Shown in pieces: positions 1 through 7,997 of a stretch of 39,844 nt of DNA. The notes under the pieces were generated by a model, which was not told where the DNA came from, did no database searches, and worked only from the letters and a program-made list of their open reading frames with translations. Positions within the stretch are counted from its first letter, which is position 1, and every line of letters starts with the position of its first letter. Source of the stretch: an uncultured Burkholderiales bacterium (lineage in GTDB: Bacteria; Pseudomonadota; Gammaproteobacteria; Burkholderiales; Burkholderiaceae_C); NCBI GenBank assembly GCA_903844825.1, contig CAIMVC010000458.1, positions 1-39,844 on the forward strand, written 5' to 3'. The translations under genes were made by a program, and so were the position numbers.

Positions 1-3000
1 CCCATCAAACTGGTCGGCGCACTGTTGCTCAGCACGGCAACTTGCCGCACCCGCTGGTGCTCGGGGCCGTAGGCAAACGACAGGGTGCGGTCTGAGGTGG
101 AGCTGGTGGCGCCAACGGATTGCGCCTTGCACACCTTGTCCGAAAGTCCGTAGCCGCTGGGGCAGCTGTAGCTTACGCTGACGGCTTGGCTGATGGTGGT
201 TTGGCAGCTGGTGGTCTGGCCAGTGCCTACGGCGGTTTTGCCGGCCGGGCAGCCGTAGCTCGCTGGCCAGGCTAATTGGGGGTTGTCGCAGAACGGCTGG
301 CCGTTGGCGTCTAGTTTTTGGGTGGCGCCCGTAGGGCAGGCGTTGTTGACCAGAAAGCCATAGAAAAGGTCTCCGCTGGGGTAGTACCCCGTGTAAGCAC
401 GCAAAAAACCAACTTCGCTGATGCGATAAAAATCACCTCCCGAGTAGATGTAACCCTGTGGTCCACTTTCATCGTAGGCAGGCCCTGGGGTAACGACTTG
501 CGGCGTTCTGTAGCCCGTGATTTTGAGGGTCTGTATCTCTGCGGCTGACAGGACCACCAGCGAGGGCCCTGTATCGACCCAAAACCCACCCCATTCGTCA
601 AAATACCCGGATGACGGGCCGGTTCGCGTGTAGTAGTTGCCATTTTGCTTTTCAACCTGCACCCCCTTGGCTGTGGCGTACTGGCGGATAAAACCAATTT
701 CGCCAGACTTTTTGACGGCTGTTGCAGGGGCAACGCAGGTGCTGCCCGTGGACGTCCAGCCCGCTGGGCAGCCGTAGGCCGTGACGATGTTGCCCTCTGT
801 CTTGATGCCTAGGCATAGCCCACCGTAACTCCCATAGGTTATCCACTGACCGGCCGCACAGCTGTAAATAGCCCTAGCCGCGATGCTGGCGCCGTTGACT
901 GCGCCTGCTTCGCTGGCTCCGATGTTGCCGTAGCGGATTTCGCTAGGCATGTTGAAGCTGGTGTAACTTTCCCAGCGCACCGTGTGCTTGCCGCTGGCGC
1001 TGTCGTGGCTGACGGTGTACATCAGGTTGCCATTGCCAACACTCACCCCGCTCGCAACGCCGTTGGTGCTAACCGACTGGACCACGTTTGCAGAGGTCAC
1101 GATGCCCGAGGTATCCTGCGGGCTGGTGGTGGCAGCGTCGTAATCGGCAATGCCGTTGATACCGACCTGCGCGTTGGCAAGCAAGGCTATTTGAGCGCTA
1201 GAACTCGGGACTGCGCCGTCAGCAAATACGAGCCTGTCGAAAGTACGACCGGTGCCGACGCTGACCCGCACTGTCTCGACGAAGACTTGACCGCGGCTGT
1301 CGATGAAATCGCGCTTAAAACGGATGATCGAGCCAAGCAACTCTTTGCTGTAGTCGGCCCATTTGCCCTTCATGTAGACGAAGTCGACGCTCCCACCTAG
1401 GCGAGTAGCGTCGACGTTGCTGCCGGGGCCCACGTAAACGCGATCGACATCAGCACCACCGACCGCTGTGAGTGCGGCGCCAGGGGCCACGGGGGCGAAT
1501 ATTGTTCCTGCTCCGCTCCGAGCGTAGACATACAGCGTCGTGCCCTGGCTGCTGGCACCGGCTTTGTAGTCGTCGTAAACGTAACTTAGCGCACGGGTGC
1601 CGCTCAGGGGTAGTTCGCCGCGCTCTAGTGTGATGTTCGTGATGCGGTTGGGCCTGTCGCCGTCGTACCAGTAGCGGCCCACGTCGCTCTTGTAGGTGAT
1701 GTTGCCGCGTGCGTCGTAGACCACTTGCACCGTACTTGGCGGACTGACGCTGCCGCCTAAGCTGGTGTAGCTGGTCAGGCGATTTAGGTTGTCGTAGCCA
1801 AAGCCCTCTTGCACGCCCGTATTGGCATCGCTGCGGCTGGTCAGGTTGCTCAGACTGTCGTAGGTGTAGTTTTGCTTGAAGACGCTGCCTGCGCTTTGGC
1901 CGTCTACCTGCGCCTGAATTTGCGTCAAGCGGCCCGTGGCTGGTTCGTAGGTTTTGTTGGTGACAACCTTACCGCCCTGTTTGTAGCTGGTGATACGGCC
2001 CTGGCTGTCGTAGCTCAGAATGTCCAGCAAGGCAGCTGGTGCACCACTGCCACCGGCCGAGACCTGCTGCAGATACCCCAGCACGCTGTAGCGGTAGCTG
2101 GCATAGTAGCCTGTGGGCCAGGTCTGGCCGCTCACGCGCCCGGTGTTCGCATCGAACCCCAGGCTCATCGTGCTCAGACTCTGGCTGCTGTCTTGCGCCG
2201 TTGCTGTGCTGGTGTTGCGACCCAGGCTGTCATAGGTGTGCAGGCGGCGGTAACCGTTGTTCGCGCGCGCCTCGCACAGCTTGCCCAAGGACTTTCCGCA
2301 GGCCATACCACTGGCATCTTTATCGTGGTACCAGGTGCTCACCAGGTCTGGTTCGCTGCGCTGAATCAGTCGGCCCAGCATGTCGTAGGCCATGGTGCTC
2401 GTTTGGGCCAGGCTGTCGGTTTGCCGAACCAGTTCACCAAAGGCGTTATAGGCGTAGCTCCAGACACCCATGGCCGGGTCGCTCATGCCGATCTTGCGCC
2501 CTCGCTGGTCGTATGTCAGTGTGGATATTTGCCCGGCGGCATTGGTTTGCACAAGTTGCCCCAGAGCGTTGTAGCGGTAGAGCACCTGGTTGCCGTCGTG
2601 GTCGATCACCTGGGCGGTTTGACCCAGAATGTTTTTGACGGTGGTTTTGCGCTGAAGCTGAGGGTTGGTTACCGTTACCCGAAGGCCGCTGTAGGCGTAG
2701 CTGACACTGGCCACGCCGCCGGCAACGAACGGGTCGGGGCTGGTTTGGGTCAGGGGGCGACCCAATGCGTCGTAGGTCGCACGGCTGATGTAAGCCGCTT
2801 GCCCCAGCACATAAGGCTGCGTACTGGCTACCACCTGGCCCAGGGCGTTGTACGTGGTGTCTTGAACCACCACGGCGCCGCTGTAGTCTAGTGTCTGCGT
2901 CCTGAGCACACGCCCCTGCGCATCGACATAGCTGATTTTGTCGGCCGCTATCTTGGTGACGGAGTCGGCCGCATACTCGCTTTGGGTGAACACATAGGCT

Positions 3001-3629
3001 GGCGTATTGGCGCCCGGCAGTGTGGGGCAACTGACGCCTGGGGTGAATACCTGGCTGCAGTAGTCGTAACGCCAGATGGTCAAGGTGTTGTCGGCTCGCA
3101 GTTCATAGTTCTTGCGCCCAAAATTGTCATAACCCCATTGAGTTCGGAGCCCATTTGGCCCGGTTAGTTCGACCGGCACGCCAAAGCGGGGGTCAAAGCT
3201 ACGGGTTTCGCATTGACCGATCGCATTGCAACTTACGCTGGGGAATTGGCCCGCTGGGACGTTGTAAGTGCTGCGGGTGCCAATGGTGGTTGTGTGAGCA
3301 CCGAATACGGTCGTGCTGCTGCGGGCCGTGGCGGCACTTGCCCTGGTATCTGAGCCGGCGCCAGCGCAGGCCGCTGTGCTGCTACCGGTCTTGTTGCCAC
3401 GGGCATCGTAGGTGTAGGTCGTGCTTAGGCAGTCGTCCGGACGGTCGGGCTCTACCACTTCTTTAAAGAGTAAACCGCTGGTATCGTATTCAAAGCTGCT
3501 GACGCGTGTGAGGCTACTGGTGCTTTGCGCTTGCCCATCCTGCGGGAACATCGCCCAGAGTGCGCAAAACAGCCATACCCACCGCGCCGGGCCTGCCCGC
3601 TGGATTTCGCCATGATTTTTAGTGTTCAT
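1..3629 (-). CDS. RHS/YD-repeat secreted protein, C-terminus beyond window
   Basis: The frame is open from the ATG at 3629 to the left edge (about 1,209 codons), so this is the N-terminal part of a larger RHS protein. An AAGGTG Shine-Dalgarno lies about 7 nt before the ATG. The N-terminus has a short hydrophobic stretch (WVWLFCALWAMF) followed by GQAQS, which reads as a Sec signal peptide. Many YD-repeat units follow, for example YDARGN, YDALGR, YNALGQ and YDQRGR, as in the TccC/C component of Tc toxins and RHS shells. Between about 1400 and 100 the YD pattern is replaced by a Cys-rich insert. RHS sequence resumes at the edge with FAYGPEHQRVRQ. The start lies 34 bp after the upstream SpvB-like gene, so the two are probably one operon. 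The RHS core cleavage motif and the variable C-terminal effector domain, if present, are outside the window, so the activity cannot be called. Confidence 0.88.
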   Translation of the reverse strand, partial: MNTKNHGEIQRAGPARWVWLFCALWAMFPQDGQAQSTSSLTRVSSFEYDTSGLLFKEVVEPDRPDDCLSTTYTYDARGNKTGSSTAACAGAGSDTRASAATARSSTTVFGAHTTTIGTRSTYNVPAGQFPSVSCNAIGQCETRSFDPRFGVPVELTGPNGLRTQWGYDNFGRKNYELRADNTLTIWRYDYCSQVFTPGVSCPTLPGANTPAYVFTQSEYAADSVTKIAADKISYVDAQGRVLRTQTLDYSGAVVVQDTTYNALGQVVASTQPYVLGQAAYISRATYDALGRPLTQTSPDPFVAGGVASVSYAYSGLRVTVTNPQLQRKTTVKNILGQTAQVIDHDGNQVLYRYNALGQLVQTNAAGQISTLTYDQRGRKIGMSDPAMGVWSYAYNAFGELVRQTDSLAQTSTMAYDMLGRLIQRSEPDLVSTWYHDKDASGMACGKSLGKLCEARANNGYRRLHTYDSLGRNTSTATAQDSSQSLSTMSLGFDANTGRVSGQTWPTGYYASYRYSVLGYLQQVSAGGSGAPAALLDILSYDSQGRITSYKQGGKVVTNKTYEPATGRLTQIQAQVDGQSAGSVFKQNYTYDSLSNLTSRSDANTGVQEGFGYDNLNRLTSYTSLGGSVSPPSTVQVVYDARGNITYKSDVGRYWYDGDRPNRITNITLERGELPLSGTRALSYVYDDYKAGASSQGTTLYVYARSGAGTIFAPVAPGAALTAVGGADVDRVYVGPGSNVDATRLGGSVDFVYMKGKWADYSKELLGSIIRFKRDFIDSRGQVFVETVRVSVGTGRTFDRLVFADGAVPSSSAQIALLANAQVGINGIADYDAATTSPQDTSGIVTSANVVQSVSTNGVASGVSVGNGNLMYTVSHDSASGKHTVRWESYTSFNMPSEIRYGNIGASEAGAVNGASIAARAIYSCAAGQWITYGSYGGLCLGIKTEGNIVTAYGCPAGWTSTGSTCVAPATAVKKSGEIGFIRQYATAKGVQVEKQNGNYYTRTGPSSGYFDEWGGFWVDTGPSLVVLSAAEIQTLKITGYRTPQVVTPGPAYDESGPQGYIYSGGDFYRISEVGFLRAYTGYYPSGDLFYGFLVNNACPTGATQKLDANGQPFCDNPQLAWPASYGCPAGKTAVGTGQTTSCQTTISQAVSVSYSCPSGYGLSDKVCKAQSVGATSSTSDRTLSFAYGPEHQRVRQVAVLSNSAPTSLM
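129..860 (-). repeat. Cysteine-rich CPxG segment within the RHS protein
   Basis: Ten cysteines lie in roughly 245 residues, whereas the surrounding RHS repeats have few. Three copies of a CPxG[WKY]...C motif are readable on the minus strand: CPAGW...STC (Cys codons at 768-770 and 735-737), CPAGK...TSC (249-251 and 204-206) and CPSGY...KVC (162-164 and 129-131). A YSCAAGQW motif (Cys codon 858-860) precedes them. Two shorter related strings, GEIGFIRQY and SEVGFLRAY, flank a Tyr/Gly-rich stretch. The arrangement suggests small disulfide-stabilised extracellular modules. I do not recognise the family. Confidence 0.6.
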
Positions 3630-3663
3630 TTTGTTCACCTTCTGTGCTGCTGGCGACTGATGC

Positions 3664-6600
3664 TTAGGGCGCGGTCAAGGTGCTGGTTGCCGTGCTGCGT
3701 TTTAGCCGCCCGGCGATCCATTTGCCGCTGCTGGTCAGCGCAGGGTAATAGTCATTGCTGACTGTCTTGCGGCTGCTGCTTAAGCCATCGGAGGTCTGCA
3801 CGTCCACTGCACTGACGTCGCCCCAGTACTGCGCATCCGCGCCAAGGTTGTAACTGCTGGTGCTGGTCATCGTGGGCTGAGCTACACCATTGAGGTCCCA
3901 ACTTTGCTCGATCACCGTGGCCGCATAGGGGAAAACTCGAGCACTGGAAATACCGGTGCAGCTGCTGGTGTTGGACGCCAAGTTACAGTTGCCTGGCACG
4001 CTTTGGCAGTCACTGCCATCACCCGTTTTGCAGCCATAGGTGGTTAGCGTGCGCCTGAGCAGCTGGCCTACTCGGGTGAACGATTGGAAGGGCCCCATGG
4101 TCTCAGGTGACAAAAAGTAGGTTTCCGACTTCAGCGGTAGGCCGGTGTAAGGCCAATCCTGACGATAGTCCGTGTAGACCCGCACACCAGTTGCCTCTTC
4201 CAAGATATCGGAGCTTTTAAAGCCCAGCATCCCGCGGCCCGTACCCAACTCGGCCAGCAGTCCGTCATAGCCGTAGCTGGTCGAGTTGGTTCCCCCCGCT
4301 CCATTGGTCGTGCTGACACGGGATACCACCAGCATGGCCCGGGGCAGGCTCAGCAGCGGATAGCGTGCGCTGGCTTGCGGTTTTCCAGCGTAGCGGCTCA
4401 GGCTGATGGCGGTGCGCGTTCCTACGCCGCTGTCTATGGACGCGAGTTTGAACAACTGAGCGCTTGAGACATCCCAATGGATGTTGCCATCGGAGTTTTT
4501 TGTGACGTAGTCCGGCAGACCATCGCCGTTGATATCTTCAAACCACATGCCAGCATTGCCCACACCATGCAGACCCGTTTGGACCTGGGTAGCCTTCCAT
4601 TGTGTTGCTGCAACACCTGTGCCTGTGCCCAGGCTCCAGTAGAGAGCGCCATCGTAGTTCTTCGTGACGAAATCGGGCAGGCCATCGCCATTGATGTCGA
4701 CGAACCAGCTTCCTGCAAGCCCACCGCCACCCGTGAGAAATTGGCTTTGGTTTGCACCCCATTGATTAGCGGAACCTCCGCCACCTAAATTAAGGTTCCA
4801 AGAGACAGTGGTATCTAAATTCTCGTCGCGGTAGGTGGTCACATAGTCTGGCAAACCGTCGCCGTTAATGTCGACGAACCGGGCTCCACCAAAATTGCCA
4901 ACGCCGTGCAAGCCTGACTGGCTTTGACTGGCCAGCCACTGCGTTCCCGCGACGCCCGTACCGGTGCCCAGGTTCCAAAGGATGCTGCCGTCGCTGTTCT
5001 TGGTCACATAGTCGATCAGGCCATCGCCATTGATGTCGATAAACCAGATGCCCGCGGCACCCGCTCCATGCAGACCTGCCTGGCTTTGGTTCGGCCCCCA
5101 TTGGCTGCCACCAACACCAGTGCCGAGGTTCAAGTTCCAATGGATGGTGCCGTCCCGATTCTTGGTTACATAGTCTGGCAAACCGTCGCTATTGATGTCG
5201 ACGAACCACATGCCGGCGGCACCTGCGCCGTGCAGGCCCGACTGGCTCTCGTTGGCTTGCCACTGCGTTCCCTCGATGCCCGTGCCAGCCCCCAGGTTCC
5301 AGTGAATCGTGCCGTCATTGTTCTTGGTCACATAGTCGGTCAGGCCATCGCCATTGATGTCGATGAACCAGAGACCAGCGTTACCCGCTCCGTGCAGCCC
5401 TGATTGGCTTTGGTTGGGCTCCCATTGGCTGCCGGCAATGCCCGTTCCCCGGTTCATATTCCAGTGAATGGTGCTATCCCAGTTCTTGGTTACGTAGTCT
5501 GGCAAGCCGTCCCCATTTAAGTCGACAAACCGCCCGCCGCCAGCGCCGCCGACGCCGTGCAGGTTGGCCTGAGTGGCTGGGGCGGACCAGTTGGCTACGG
5601 TCGAGCCTGAATAGTTAAACATCGTACTGGGCAAGGCCTGACCGAGAGCATTCACAACAGTCACACTACTGACTGCGCCCTGGCTCAGGGTTGTCGTGTC
5701 GGTGGAATAGCCAATCCGGTACTGCAAGACCTGGCGGCTCGTATTAACGAAAGTGGTGATGGCACTGAACCGTTGGAGCACCTGTACTTTGCTACCTAAC
5801 AAGTACATTGGCCTGCCATCGCCGCGGGATTCGTAGCCAAACACCACCCGATTTTCTGCAACTTGTCCTGTGTTGGTATTGCCCGTGTACGCGATTGCAG
5901 CGATACGGTAGTCGCCATTGGCGTTGTCCTCAGCGTAGCTGTAGGTCATGTAGTTACCCGCGACGTCGCTCATCTTGCTAACCGCCCACACCCGTGCCGC
6001 GCTCTTGCCCTGCGCCTCGATGCGGGAGTCGTCAGTCTTGCCGTATTCGCTCGTCAGTCCAGCTTTGCTTTGAACTACAAAGCCACTGCCGTCGTAGGTG
6101 ATACGCGCAAAGCCTTCCATTTCGGTTCGGTATTCGCTGCCGGCGGCACCATACGCGCCGGCTACCAAGATCAGCCTTTGACCGTCGAGGCAAAAACGGT
6201 CATTCGCGTCCAAGCTGACACCACCGCGCGCGCCGTCTTGTGCCATGGTTCGCGGGCAGCGACTGACAGCGCTCAAGCCAGACAGGCTCCAGCCTAAGCC
6301 AGCTAAGCCGTTACCCGCTTGGCTGTTGTAGACCAAGGCCAACCTAGGCTCCATGCCCGCGGCTCCCGGTGGCAGCTGAATGGGTACTGCGTAGGTTGCT
6401 GCCCCACTTGGCGAAACCGCAAACTGCCCCGGCACGCTCATGACCTGCGCCTGCGCCAGCTGGATGGACACCAGAGCCTGCACACCGAGTACCAACAGGG
6501 CCAAGCACTTCGGCATTAACGCAACGGTGTGTCCTTTCGTAAAGCATGCGCCTGACACGGTAGATCGCTGAGCCTCCAAAAGCGGCCAGTAACGATGCCA

Positions 6601-6720
6601 TTGCCTCCAGCCGTGGGTTGAAGCTGCGTTTTGACCGTGACCAAGAGCCAAGGTCCGCGCGCTGGCCGACGCTCGCTGTGGGCCGGCAATTGGCTTGCTT
6701 GTGCGCAAGAGCTGGGGCAT
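3664..6720 (-). CDS. SpvB/TcdB-like secreted protein with FG-GAP repeats
   Basis: This is a 1,018-residue protein resembling the N-terminal half of Tc-toxin B components and Salmonella SpvB. From the 6720 start, residues about 69-92 form a signal peptide (MPKCLALLVLGVQ...AQAQ). A SpvB domain follows (GAATYAVPIQLPPGAAGMEP, LVYNSQAGNGLAGLGWSLSG). Residues about 387-750 carry seven tandem FG-GAP/VCBS repeats. Next comes a TcdB middle-type region (SYGYDGLLAELGTGRGMLGF). The ATG at 6720 has a strong SD (CAGGAG, 5 nt spacing) but places 68 residues before the signal. The ATG at 6516 would start exactly at the signal peptide but has only a distant AAGGA. In classical TcB proteins this module is continuous with RHS sequence; here the RHS part is the next gene. 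An outer-surface or secreted location is inferred. The target is unknown, and no ADP-ribosyltransferase domain is visible. Confidence 0.9.
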   Translation of the reverse strand: MPQLLRTSKPIAGPQRASASARTLALGHGQNAASTHGWRQWHRYWPLLEAQRSTVSGACFTKGHTVALMPKCLALLVLGVQALVSIQLAQAQVMSVPGQFAVSPSGAATYAVPIQLPPGAAGMEPRLALVYNSQAGNGLAGLGWSLSGLSAVSRCPRTMAQDGARGGVSLDANDRFCLDGQRLILVAGAYGAAGSEYRTEMEGFARITYDGSGFVVQSKAGLTSEYGKTDDSRIEAQGKSAARVWAVSKMSDVAGNYMTYSYAEDNANGDYRIAAIAYTGNTNTGQVAENRVVFGYESRGDGRPMYLLGSKVQVLQRFSAITTFVNTSRQVLQYRIGYSTDTTTLSQGAVSSVTVVNALGQALPSTMFNYSGSTVANWSAPATQANLHGVGGAGGGRFVDLNGDGLPDYVTKNWDSTIHWNMNRGTGIAGSQWEPNQSQSGLHGAGNAGLWFIDINGDGLTDYVTKNNDGTIHWNLGAGTGIEGTQWQANESQSGLHGAGAAGMWFVDINSDGLPDYVTKNRDGTIHWNLNLGTGVGGSQWGPNQSQAGLHGAGAAGIWFIDINGDGLIDYVTKNSDGSILWNLGTGTGVAGTQWLASQSQSGLHGVGNFGGARFVDINGDGLPDYVTTYRDENLDTTVSWNLNLGGGGSANQWGANQSQFLTGGGGLAGSWFVDINGDGLPDFVTKNYDGALYWSLGTGTGVAATQWKATQVQTGLHGVGNAGMWFEDINGDGLPDYVTKNSDGNIHWDVSSAQLFKLASIDSGVGTRTAISLSRYAGKPQASARYPLLSLPRAMLVVSRVSTTNGAGGTNSTSYGYDGLLAELGTGRGMLGFKSSDILEEATGVRVYTDYRQDWPYTGLPLKSETYFLSPETMGPFQSFTRVGQLLRRTLTTYGCKTGDGSDCQSVPGNCNLASNTSSCTGISSARVFPYAATVIEQSWDLNGVAQPTMTSTSSYNLGADAQYWGDVSAVDVQTSDGLSSSRKTVSNDYYPALTSSGKWIAGRLKRSTATSTLTAP
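4471..5562 (-). repeat. Seven tandem FG-GAP/VCBS repeats (about 162 bp period)
   Basis: The repeat unit is about 54 codons and starts with LHGxG. Each unit has a DxNxDGLxDYVTKN core, a likely Ca2+-binding loop, followed by IHWNL...GTG...QW...QSG. Unit starts at about 5562, 5397, 5235, 5073 and 4911 are 162 bp apart. Units five and six are slightly altered in length. The cores read DLNGDGLPDYV, DINGDGLTDYV, DINSDGLPDYV and close variants. FG-GAP repeats normally fold as blades of a beta-propeller, and seven blades would make a complete one. Confidence 0.9.
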
Positions 6721-6860
6721 GTTTTCTCCTGTTGGAACGCGACCGTGGCTACAATCCTCATTTATAGCTATATTTTAGTAATTTTTTTAACTGCAAATTA
6801 TTTTTTAATTAAAAATTAGTAATAAAAATGAATAAGGCCTGCTCTTATGGAGTTCTTTTC
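6721..6860. promoter_or_regulatory. AT-rich divergent control region between toxin-like genes and secretion operon
   Basis: This 140-bp region separates two divergent transcription units. From about 6760 to 6830 it is very AT-rich in an otherwise GC-rich neighbourhood. It contains a TATATT (6769-6774) that could serve as a -10, and a perfect 14-bp palindrome TTTTTAATTAAAAA at 6802-6815. It is the only evident place for promoters of both operons. I cannot assign a convincing -35/-10 pair. Confidence 0.55.
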
Positions 6861-7442
6861 ATGGTCTGGTTGCGCCGCCCCTGGTGGCCTGTTTGGCAAT
6901 GGCCGCGGGCCTGGCAATGGGGCTTGGTGGGGCTAGGCGTCACTTCGGCTTTGGGGGGCGGGGGGGTTTGGTGGTGGAACGAACATCAGGGGTGGCTGGA
7001 AACCGAAGCTCACCTGGTGCGGTCTGAGTCGCGTCTCGCAACGCTGCGCCAAAAAATACGACCGTCGGCCAGCGGTCAGGCTTTAGCCCTTGCGCCTACA
7101 TCAGACTCACTGGCTGCGTTGTCGGCCACGTGGGTGGCCCAAGCGGAGAGCGGGGGGGTGAAGGTGGTGCAGTTGCGCATCACCCCGGCCCCAACCGCAG
7201 TGACATCATTGACGGCGCCGTCCGCCACGGCTGCGCTCCTCGCAAATGCAGGTGCTGACCCGCGCAAGGCCACGTTTACGGTGCAGGCACGGGGGAGCTA
7301 TGGTGCCCTCAAGCAGTGGTTGGGGCAAACCATGCAGTTGCAGCCATGGGCGGTGGTAGACAAGCTGGAATGGCGGCTTTCAGACGCAGGTAGTGGCGAA
7401 ATCGATGCGCAAATCATCTGGGGCGTTTATGTTCAGGACTGA
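6861..7442 (+). CDS. PilO/GspM-like inner-membrane assembly protein
   Basis: This 193-residue protein is the first gene of the secretion operon. A short Trp/Arg-rich cytoplasmic start (MVWLRRPWWPVWQWPRAW) is followed by one membrane segment (WGLVGLGVTSALGGGGVWWW). A short coiled coil (ETEAHLVRSESRLATLRQKI) and a periplasmic domain ending in WAVVDKLEWRLSDAG come next. This is the layout of PilO/GspM proteins, which link the cytoplasmic ATPase ring to the periplasmic part of type IV pilus or type II secretion machines. The ATG at 6861 was chosen because GGAG lies 8 nt upstream. An in-frame ATG at 6828 has no ribosome site. The assignment rests on topology and operon context, since sequence conservation in this family is low. 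Confidence 0.7.
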   Translation: MVWLRRPWWPVWQWPRAWQWGLVGLGVTSALGGGGVWWWNEHQGWLETEAHLVRSESRLATLRQKIRPSASGQALALAPTSDSLAALSATWVAQAESGGVKVVQLRITPAPTAVTSLTAPSATAALLANAGADPRKATFTVQARGSYGALKQWLGQTMQLQPWAVVDKLEWRLSDAGSGEIDAQIIWGVYVQD

Positions 7443-7980
7443 AGCTGATCAATACCCAGTGCGGCATTTGCGCAAGCGCCTGGGTCAACATGCCCTCTTG
7501 GGACAGACTGCGGCACTGGCCATCGCGCTGAGTTCGGCAATCACTCAAGTGTTGGCGGCAGATACGTTAGGCACACAAACCGACCCAGAGGCGTCGGTAC
7601 CGCAGAACCTTGCGGTACGTCCCGCGTTGCGCGGTGCAATGCGTGATCCTTTCAACGGATTTACGCAGCCTCCCGCCATGTCCGCGTCCGCAAAGCAGAT
7701 CAACGCGGGGGTGGCCAGGCCAGTCGTGGCCGAACTACCGGCTGCACCTCAGGCGCCCGCTTTGGAGTTGGTTTTTCTAGGACGTTTGTGGCAAGACGGC
7801 AGTGTGCAGGTGCTAGCACGCCAACAGGCACAGATCCTGGTGCTTCAAGCCGGCACTTCGCTACCCAACGGCTATGTCGTGAAGGCCGTCGGTACGCGCG
7901 AGGTCAAGCTTAACTATGCCCCCTTGAACCACGAAGCGAGCTGGCAATTGCCCGCGCCGCCCGCTTTTGAAACCCGCTGA
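7429..7980 (+). CDS. GspC/PilP-like periplasmic connector
   Basis: This protein has 183 residues from the ATG at 7429, which overlaps the previous gene by 14 bp. It has a hydrophobic segment near residues 22-43 (LLGQTAALAIALSSAITQVLA, ending AAD), a signal or membrane anchor. A proline/alanine-rich linker follows, then a C-terminal small beta-domain (LELVFLGRLWQDGSVQVLARQQAQ...LPNGYVVKAVG). The beta-domain resembles the HR domain of GspC and the PilP fold, which contacts the N0 domain of the secretin. It sits directly upstream of the secretin gene, as expected for such a connector. The exact subfamily (GspC, PilP or MshK-like) cannot be settled from sequence alone. Confidence 0.7.
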   Translation: MFRTEADQYPVRHLRKRLGQHALLGQTAALAIALSSAITQVLAADTLGTQTDPEASVPQNLAVRPALRGAMRDPFNGFTQPPAMSASAKQINAGVARPVVAELPAAPQAPALELVFLGRLWQDGSVQVLARQQAQILVLQAGTSLPNGYVVKAVGTREVKLNYAPLNHEASWQLPAPPAFETR

Positions 7981-7997
7981 CCTTTGATTCCAATGAA

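Noticed and set aside
1809..2891. Long plus-strand open frame opposite the RHS gene (360 codons)
   Set aside because: It is the antisense of a high-GC repeat gene. No family motif, no SD, and the minus-strand reading shows clear YD repeats.
4471..5562. Regular 162-bp repeats considered as a CRISPR or satellite array
   Set aside because: The period and sequence are explained by in-frame FG-GAP protein repeats, and there are no short direct repeats with unique spacers.
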